In this document: in pieces, positions 6,452-10,697 of the stretch
How positions within the stretch are numbered: position 1 is the first letter of the stretch
How the letters are laid out: each line of letters begins with the position of its first letter
DNA from: GCA-2717185 sp964386465
GTDB taxonomy: Bacteria; Pseudomonadota; Alphaproteobacteria; UBA8366; GCA-2717185
Length of the DNA: 10,697 bases
Reading direction: 5' to 3'
Assembly: GCA_964386465.1 (NCBI GenBank)
Contig: CAYLTU010000205.1
Coordinates: forward strand, 1 to 10,697
Notes under the pieces: model-generated
Seen by the model: only the letters and a program-made list of their open reading frames with translations
Databases searched by the model: none
Told to the model about the DNA's origin: nothing
Program-made: the position numbers and the translations under genes

Positions 6452-7216
6452 ATGCCCGACAGCGTAAACGAGACCTACACCAGCGAGACGATCCAATTGC
6501 TCCAGAACCGGGTCAGCGTCCGCAAGTACGGTGAAGAGCCGGTGCCGGAAGACATGATAGAGGCCGTGCTGCGCACCGCGTTCCGCGCGCCGACTTCATC
6601 CAATATCCAGTCCTACACCGTCATCGTCGTACGTGAACGGGAGACCTTGCAGAAGCTGTCGGTCGTGACGGGTAACCAGAAGCATGTCGCGGACACCCCG
6701 GTCTTCCTCGCCTTTTGCGCCGACCTGACGCGGATCGATCACGCATTGATGAAACATCAGCACAATTTCAACGACAACAATTTGGAGGTCGGGCTGGTCT
6801 CAAGCGTCGACGCCGCCTTGGTCGGCATGTCCGCCTATCTGACCGCCGAGTCGCTGGGACTGCGCGGATTGATGATCGGCGCGGTGCGCAACAATGCATG
6901 CACGACGGCGGAAATCCTTGGGCTGCCGAACCGCGTCTATTGCCTGTTCGGCATTTGCCTCGGCTGGCCGGCGGAACAGCCGCCGCGGAAGCCGCGCATG
7001 GATATCGGCGCGACGATCCATTACGAGAAATACGACGCGGAAGCGACGCTCGCCTCGCTCGACGCGTACGATGCGGAACTTGCGGAGCATTACCTGGCAA
7101 TCGGTCGGGCGACGACCCCAGACAGTTGGACACACGACATGGACAAGAAATTCCACCCGCCGTTGCGCGACAAACTGCGCGAGGAGTTGAAGGCCCAGGG
7201 CTTCGATTTCCGATGA
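6452..7216 (+). CDS. NfsA-type FMN-dependent nitroreductase family oxidoreductase
   Basis: This 254-residue protein belongs to the nitroreductase (NfsA/flavin reductase P) fold: cytoplasmic dimers that bind FMN and reduce nitro groups, quinones, enones or flavin with NAD(P)H. Visible signatures are NRVSVRKYG (19-27) and APTSSNIQSY (46-55), both FMN phosphate and ring contacts in the family, GLGLRGLMIGAVRNN-type sequence near 135-148, and the NfsA-like GICLGWPAEQP followed by RKPRM (167-183). The C-terminal FHPPLRDKLREELKAQGFDFR region is also typical of NfsA relatives, and the length fits. ATG 6452 is chosen because the FMN motif then sits at the usual distance from the start; a weak GGAAA precedes it. 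Upstream in-frame starts have no binding site. It leads an operon with the EthD and dehydrogenase genes, so a catabolic reductase role on a pathway intermediate is more likely than general nitro-detoxification, but the substrate is unknown. Confidence 0.88.
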   Translation: MPDSVNETYTSETIQLLQNRVSVRKYGEEPVPEDMIEAVLRTAFRAPTSSNIQSYTVIVVRERETLQKLSVVTGNQKHVADTPVFLAFCADLTRIDHALMKHQHNFNDNNLEVGLVSSVDAALVGMSAYLTAESLGLRGLMIGAVRNNACTTAEILGLPNRVYCLFGICLGWPAEQPPRKPRMDIGATIHYEKYDAEATLASLDAYDAELAEHYLAIGRATTPDSWTHDMDKKFHPPLRDKLREELKAQGFDFR

Positions 7217-7548
7217 TAAAGCGCGTCTCGATCCTGACACGCAAGCCGTCCTACACGCCGGAGGCCTTCGCCAAACACTGGCTGGAGGTCCACGGACCGC
7301 TCGCGCAAAAGGTGCCCGGCATCCGCCGCTACGTGCAGAACCACATCGCCGAGGCGACCCGCCACCCCGACCTGCCGCCCAGCACGCAGCAGATCGACGG
7401 CGTCGTCGAAATGTGGTTCGACGATCGCGAGACGATGGAAAAGGCGCTCGGAAGTCCGGAAGCGCGGGCTATGTTCGACGACGGCACGCTTTTCATCGAA
7501 ACGGTGACCAGCTTCGTCGTCGACGAGAAGGTCGTGATAGGGGACTGA
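7213..7548 (+). CDS. EthD-domain protein
   Basis: This 111-residue protein has the EthD fold, a small ferredoxin-like alpha/beta dimer related to dimeric barrel proteins. The family signature is at residues 11-40: KPSYTPEAFAKHWLEVHGPLAQKVPGIRRY in pattern, with conserved His22 and His27, and a second part VVEMWFDD near 64-71 with AMFDD near 86-90. EthD was first found with an ether-cleaving cytochrome P450 system, and relatives occur in many aromatic and lipid breakdown clusters, some acting as small isomerases or cyclases; a specific reaction cannot be assigned here. The ATG overlaps the nitroreductase stop (ATGA, 7213-7216), and it has no clear ribosome binding site of its own, so the two are probably translationally coupled and made together. 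Confidence 0.88.
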   Translation: MIKRVSILTRKPSYTPEAFAKHWLEVHGPLAQKVPGIRRYVQNHIAEATRHPDLPPSTQQIDGVVEMWFDDRETMEKALGSPEARAMFDDGTLFIETVTSFVVDEKVVIGD

Positions 7549-7561
7549 CAGGAGGAAGACG

Positions 7562-8449
7562 ATGACGGAAATTCAAAATATCGCGTTCGTCGGGCTTGGC
7601 CTGATGGGCGGATCGTTCGCCGCGAATTTGCTCAAAGGGGGCATGTCCGTCATCGGATTCGATCCATCCCCGGCGGCTGCCAAGGCGATGGAAGAACGCG
7701 GCGGCGGAATGGCGGAAACGCCCAGCGCCGCGGCGGCGGACGCCGAACTCGTCATCGTCATGGTCCCGGATTCGCCGCAGATCGAAGAGGTGCTGAGCGG
7801 CCAGGACGGCTTGTTTTCGGCACCGGGCGAAGGCCGCCTGCTGATGGTAATGAGCACCATCGACCCCGGCGCCGTGCGAGACTTCGCCGCGCGCGCCGCG
7901 GCCGAAGGCTGGCGCTACGTGGATTGCCCGGTCGGGCGCACCGGCGACGATGCGCGCAACGGCACCTCCATGTTCATGCTGGGCGGCGCGGACGCGGACA
8001 AGGCGGCGGTCGGCCCCGTCCTCGATATCATCGGCACCCTGACCATCGATTGCGGCGAGGTCGGGCACGGAACGGCGATCAAGATCACCAACAACTTCCT
8101 GTCCACGGCGGGTGCGGTTTTGACCGCGGAAGCGCTCCGCCTGGCGGAGCATTTCGGCGTCACGGCGGAAACCGCCCTCAGCGTGGTCAACGAGACCATC
8201 GCCTCGAACGGACACTGCAAGGTCCATTTCCCGAACAAGGTCCTGAGCGGCGACATCACCCCGGGCTTCGCGGTTAAACACGCGCGGAAAGACATAAACA
8301 TCGTGAACAACGTCATGAAGCGGGAAGGGTTTCCGAGTTTCACCGCGCCGGGAATCCTCGCCGCCTACGACGCGGCCCTCGCCTCCGGTCACGGCGACAA
8401 CGATTGGAGCGACCTCTACAACGTCATATTGGAAGAGAAAGATTCCTGA
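7562..8449 (+). CDS. Beta-hydroxyacid dehydrogenase, YihU/HIBADH-like
   Basis: This 295-residue protein belongs to the 3-hydroxyisobutyrate dehydrogenase superfamily, which interconverts beta-hydroxy acids and their aldehydes or ketones with NAD(P). The N-terminal Rossmann fold carries GLGLMGG at 11-17, and an acidic residue in IGFD (Asp34) suggests NAD rather than NADP. The substrate loop reads DCPVGRTGDDARNGT (121-135) where most relatives have SGG; GRT is shared with 3-sulfolactaldehyde reductase YihU. Catalytic Lys174 and the Asn177/Asn178 pair lie in GTAIKITNN. PNKVLSGDITPGF (225-237) and the KD pair at 243-244 also match YihU-like enzymes. A strong GGAGGA (7551-7556) lies 5 bases before the ATG, 13 bases after the EthD stop, so it is the third gene of the operon. 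It may act on a sulfonated or other acidic semialdehyde; L-threonate or 3-hydroxyisobutyrate-type substrates are alternatives. Confidence 0.9.
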   Translation: MTEIQNIAFVGLGLMGGSFAANLLKGGMSVIGFDPSPAAAKAMEERGGGMAETPSAAAADAELVIVMVPDSPQIEEVLSGQDGLFSAPGEGRLLMVMSTIDPGAVRDFAARAAAEGWRYVDCPVGRTGDDARNGTSMFMLGGADADKAAVGPVLDIIGTLTIDCGEVGHGTAIKITNNFLSTAGAVLTAEALRLAEHFGVTAETALSVVNETIASNGHCKVHFPNKVLSGDITPGFAVKHARKDINIVNNVMKREGFPSFTAPGILAAYDAALASGHGDNDWSDLYNVILEEKDS

Positions 8450-8475
8450 TCCGGCCTCATGAACCGGTGTGAGAT

Positions 8476-9714
8476 TTACTGTAGGACGATCTCGACGCGC
8501 CGGTTCAGAGGTTCGCGCAGTCCATCCGCCGTTTGCGTCTTGGGTTCGGCCTCGCCCTTCCACTGCACCAACACCGCTTCGCCGGGAACACCGAGCGTCA
8601 CCAACTCCGCCTCCACGGCTTCGGCCCGCCGCTTCGACAAAATCACATTGTAAGGCGCCGGTCCGGAACGATCCGCATGTCCGGTCGTCCGGATTAGCAA
8701 TGTTTGTGGGCCCGTGCTCGCCTCCGCCGCGCTGCGGACGATTGATCGAGCCGCATCGTTCAAGCTCCATCGATCCCAATCGAAATAGACGAAATAGCGG
8801 CGGCTTGCCTCCAGTGTCTTCGCAGGGGGCTTGGCCCGCGCGGTCTGCGTCAAACGGGGCGGCGTCGGATTCGGTGTTTCCGCAGTCTGTTTCCGGGGCA
8901 GCGACGCTTTCGGCGTCTTTGCCGCTTGCATTTCGGGGGGCATCTTCAGTCTCGGCCGTCGGCGACTGTCTGGCTTCGGCGCCTTTTCGGCCGCGCTCTT
9001 CGCCGCCGGACGGGCTTCGGCGCTCGACTGCGCCCCACCGAAGGACCAGCGCAACCCGATGACGATCCGGTGCTCGCTATACTCGCTCTCCACATCGGCG
9101 CCAGCCGCCGTCCTGAATTCAGGATCCGACGTCGCCAGGAAGCGATAGTCGGTAAACAAGCCGATCCGGTCGCTCAACCGGTAGCCCATGCCGATGATGC
9201 CCTGGACCGCAGCGACCGTATCGTCGTCATCGACGATTGAGCCACCGACCGGCGCGATGCCGTCGACGCTGAGACGCATTACGCCGATGCCGGCGCCGAC
9301 ATAGGGACGCCAGTCCGAACCACTGAACAGATCGTAGTAGCCGTTCACCATCGTGGAACTGCCACTGATATCGCCGCCGCCAGTCGCTGAGCCGGAGATG
9401 GCATCGACGTCGGCCACGCGATGCGACAGCTCGGCTTCGCCGCGCCAATTGCCGCCGAATGTCGTGCCAATCGCAAGCGATGCGGAAAGTCCGAGATCTA
9501 AACTCGCTTCCGCGTTGAAGCCGGCGCCAGTGTACTCGGCATCCTGCGGCCACCCGCCGCCGATCCCGCCAGACAGATACAAGCCTTCGGATTGAGCAGC
9601 CGCGCCGACCGGCAGGGCCAATCCAGCAAATACGATGATCGCCAAACGCAATGACGTCACGCCGATCCGACATCTGAGAGATTTACCAACCCGGCACGCT
9701 TTGAAGATGATCAT
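8476..9714 (-). CDS. OmpA-family outer membrane protein with beta-barrel
   Basis: This 412-residue protein has three parts. A signal peptide ends near AAAQ (residue 41). Residues 45-226 form an OmpA/OprF-like eight-stranded barrel, with alternating glycine/aromatic strands such as GLYLSGGIGGGW, RPYVGAGIGVMRLSV and the closing HRIVIGLRWSF. A low-complexity linker rich in Pro, Ala, Lys and Arg spans about 229-303. Residues 305-412 are an OmpA C-terminal peptidoglycan-binding domain: FVYFDWDRWSLN, then TGHADRSG with Asp348 and LSKRRAEAV with Arg363, 15 residues apart as in the two residues that hold diaminopimelate, and NRRVEIV near the end. It would anchor the outer membrane to the wall. The start is uncertain: ATG 9714 gives a long basic leader, and GTG 9660 would leave a more ordinary signal peptide. 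It converges on the dehydrogenase gene with 26 bases between stops and no clear terminator. Confidence 0.9.
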   Translation of the reverse strand: MIIFKACRVGKSLRCRIGVTSLRLAIIVFAGLALPVGAAAQSEGLYLSGGIGGGWPQDAEYTGAGFNAEASLDLGLSASLAIGTTFGGNWRGEAELSHRVADVDAISGSATGGGDISGSSTMVNGYYDLFSGSDWRPYVGAGIGVMRLSVDGIAPVGGSIVDDDDTVAAVQGIIGMGYRLSDRIGLFTDYRFLATSDPEFRTAAGADVESEYSEHRIVIGLRWSFGGAQSSAEARPAAKSAAEKAPKPDSRRRPRLKMPPEMQAAKTPKASLPRKQTAETPNPTPPRLTQTARAKPPAKTLEASRRYFVYFDWDRWSLNDAARSIVRSAAEASTGPQTLLIRTTGHADRSGPAPYNVILSKRRAEAVEAELVTLGVPGEAVLVQWKGEAEPKTQTADGLREPLNRRVEIVLQ

Positions 9715-10022
9715 GCGTTAGGCGTATATCTCTCCGTCCAGCCGGTCAAAACGCAGCGCGGCGATCCCCAGCCTCGGCGCCCGCCTAAGACACGTAGCGA
9801 CAAATTAATACATCTGATCAATTCGTTACACGATCAACCGGCAATATACGCCGGTGACGCCGTTTGTGTTACCGGAGGAAGGCGGCGGCGTGGAGCCGTG
9901 CTGATTCGCATTCAGCCAAGGCGCATCTTGCGACTTCCGCCTTGTGGCGCCATGTCCGTGGCGAAGCAGGCGACGGTGAGGCTTGACGTCTCATCGGTAA
10001 TGGCGAAGCACCGCCCGAGCGG
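9715..10022. other. Intergenic stretch between ompA-like gene and receiver gene
   Basis: About 308 bases hold no gene I can support. The part nearest the OmpA gene (about 9800-9835) is AT-rich for this window and, read on the minus strand, contains TTGATC, TGTAACGAATT and TATTAAT, so it is the likely promoter region, although spacing of the hexamers is not ideal. On the minus strand the receiver frame stays open for 36 codons past its stop, to a TGA at 9914-9912, with plausible codon use but no similarity to a DNA-binding domain. Confidence 0.5.
9837..9855. repeat. Inverted repeat upstream of the OmpA-family gene
   Basis: ACCGGC (9837-9842) and GCCGGT (9850-9855) form a 6-base dyad with a 7-base AT-rich spacer. 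It lies just upstream of the AT-rich candidate promoter of the minus-strand OmpA gene and could be an operator. As a hairpin it lacks a T-run on either strand. Confidence 0.35.
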
Positions 10023-10463
10023 CTAGCGATACATCATCAGGAACGTGTTGGTGTCTAAATTGACGGTCAGCCGGCCGGCTTCGAACGGCGCTGGCGCACC
10101 GCCCACGTCGCGCAGCGGCAGCGCGGTTACGCGTTTGACGAATTCGCTTCTTTCAAATGGTTTCGCCAGGTAGTCGTCGGCGCCATTTTCAAGGCATTTC
10201 CGCTTGTTTTCGATTTCCCCGAGGCCGGAGAGGACCAATACCGGCGTTTCGATCCCCGCATCGCGAATGGACCGCAACACGTTGTAGCCGTCTACATCCG
10301 GCAAGTTCAGATCGAGAATGATGACGTCGTAATCGTCCGTGCAGGCCGCGGCTACACCGTCTTTACCGAAAGTGATGGCATCGACGTCGAAGCCTTCCGG
10401 CGCCAGCATCAACCGTATGCTGTCGGAAACGGCCCGATGATCCTCAATGAGTAAGGCTCGCAT
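10023..10463 (-). CDS. CtrA-like receiver protein, truncated before the DNA-binding domain
   Basis: This 146-residue protein is a response-regulator receiver: acidic pocket Glu7/Asp8, phosphorylation site Asp51 in ILDLNLPDVDGYNVLR, switch residue Ser79 in LVLSG and conserved Lys101 in AKPF. It resembles alphaproteobacterial CtrA more than generic single-domain receivers (MRxLLIED start, SIRLML, DLNLPDxxGYxVLR, GADDYxxKPF). Even the first strand of CtrA's output domain is recognisable (GRLTVNLDTNTF at 130-141), but a TAG follows five residues later and the winged-helix DNA-binding part is missing. It is therefore either a decayed ctrA paralogue or a receiver that now works alone, perhaps competing for phosphate with full CtrA. 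The phosphorylation residues are intact, which favours some remaining use. The ATG at 10463 has GAGGG very close upstream. No histidine kinase gene lies nearby. Confidence 0.85.
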   Translation of the reverse strand: MRALLIEDHRAVSDSIRLMLAPEGFDVDAITFGKDGVAAACTDDYDVIILDLNLPDVDGYNVLRSIRDAGIETPVLVLSGLGEIENKRKCLENGADDYLAKPFERSEFVKRVTALPLRDVGGAPAPFEAGRLTVNLDTNTFLMMYR

Positions 10464-10521
10464 AGCCCTCGCTGTCCCCGGCTATTATTCACTTCCCTCG
10501 CGGACAGCAGTATCGGTCCGA

Positions 10522-10529
10522 ATGGTTAA
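10522..10529 (-). promoter_or_regulatory. CtrA-type half-site upstream of the receiver gene
   Basis: On the minus strand this reads TTAACCAT, the half-site form of the CtrA recognition sequence known from Caulobacter, about 60 bases before the start of the CtrA-like receiver gene. The second TTAA of a full site is not at the expected distance. An eight-base match can arise by chance, so the call is weak. Confidence 0.25.
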
Positions 10530-10583
10530 CAAATCCTCTCGCCACAAACGTTCCAACCGGCGCGGAAGGGTCGTTATAGGCCA

Positions 10584-10608
10584 AAATGACGGACCGTCAG
10601 GTCCCGTC
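10584..10608 (-). terminator. Candidate terminator of the flavoprotein gene
   Basis: On the minus strand GAC-G-GGACC (with one bulged G) pairs with GGTCCGTC around a TGAC loop, and ATTTT follows directly. The stem includes the end of the flavoprotein gene and its stop codon. The T-run is short, so termination would be partial. Confidence 0.4.
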
Positions 10609-10697
10609 CCAGGGCCGCTCCGCCACCGCGTTGCGGGCGGAGATGCGGCCGAAGACGAGACATTCGCCGATATTACCGGTGCCCTGATACAGGTAGC
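10597..10697 (-). CDS. FAD-dependent oxidoreductase, C-terminal fragment
   Basis: Only the last 32 codons and the stop are in the window; the gene continues past the right edge. The peptide begins YLYQGTGNIGECLVFGRISA and ends near ERPWDGT. The GxGxxGECLVFGRxxxRNA pattern is the C-terminal FAD-contacting segment of the fumarate reductase/succinate dehydrogenase flavoprotein superfamily (FAD_binding_2), which includes tricarballylate dehydrogenase TcuA, 3-ketosteroid dehydrogenases and soluble fumarate reductases. Which of these it is cannot be told from the tail. Such flavoproteins often accompany TTT transporters, but here it is separated from that operon by the OmpA and receiver genes, so a link is uncertain. 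Confidence 0.72.
   Translation of the reverse strand, partial: YLYQGTGNIGECLVFGRISARNAVAERPWDGT

Noticed and set aside
8450..8475. Bidirectional terminator between the dehydrogenase and OmpA genes
   Set aside because: Only a weak CCGG pairing is present, with no T-run on either strand.
1..10697. CRISPR arrays, tRNA or rRNA genes, insertion sequences and phage genes
   Set aside because: I found no spaced direct repeats, no tRNA or rRNA signature, and no transposase, integrase or phage-like protein on either strand.

Overview
The window looks like chromosomal DNA of a GC-rich alphaproteobacterium. The evidence is high G/C at third codon positions throughout the genes, a receiver protein that closely resembles the alphaproteobacterial regulator CtrA, and a tripartite tricarboxylate transporter (TTT) operon of the kind abundant in Rhodospirillales and related groups. 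The exact genus cannot be read from the sequence.

Layout, left to right. Bases 1-453 hold no complete gene, only a short coding-like remnant and a small inverted repeat. Bases 454-3698 are a complete TTT operon on the + strand: periplasmic binding protein (tctC), small membrane subunit (tctB, forced TTG start) and large membrane subunit (tctA). Strong inverted repeats lie in both intergenic gaps, and one runs into the tctA ribosome binding site. tctA collides tail to tail, with a 4-base overlap, with a minus-strand gene for a double-domain CaiB/BaiF (class III) CoA-transferase; its second domain appears to lack the catalytic aspartate. A short divergent promoter region (about 6347-6451) separates that gene from a + strand operon of NfsA-type nitroreductase, EthD-domain protein (ATGA overlap) and a beta-hydroxyacid dehydrogenase of the YihU/3-hydroxyisobutyrate dehydrogenase family.

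The right part is unrelated: an OmpA-type outer membrane barrel with a peptidoglycan-binding domain (minus strand), about 300 bases without a gene, a CtrA-like receiver protein cut off where the DNA-binding domain should begin (minus strand), and at the edge the last 32 codons of a FAD-dependent oxidoreductase of the fumarate reductase/succinate dehydrogenase flavoprotein type (minus strand).

Taken together, bases 454-8449 read as an uptake-plus-catabolism locus for an organic acid: the TTT system would import the carboxylate, the CoA-transferase could activate it as a thioester, and the flavin reductase, EthD protein and dehydrogenase could process it. The GRT motif in the dehydrogenase, as in sulfolactaldehyde reductase, hints at an acidic or sulfonated aldehyde/alcohol intermediate. 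The substrate itself is not visible in the sequence, and this pathway is inference.
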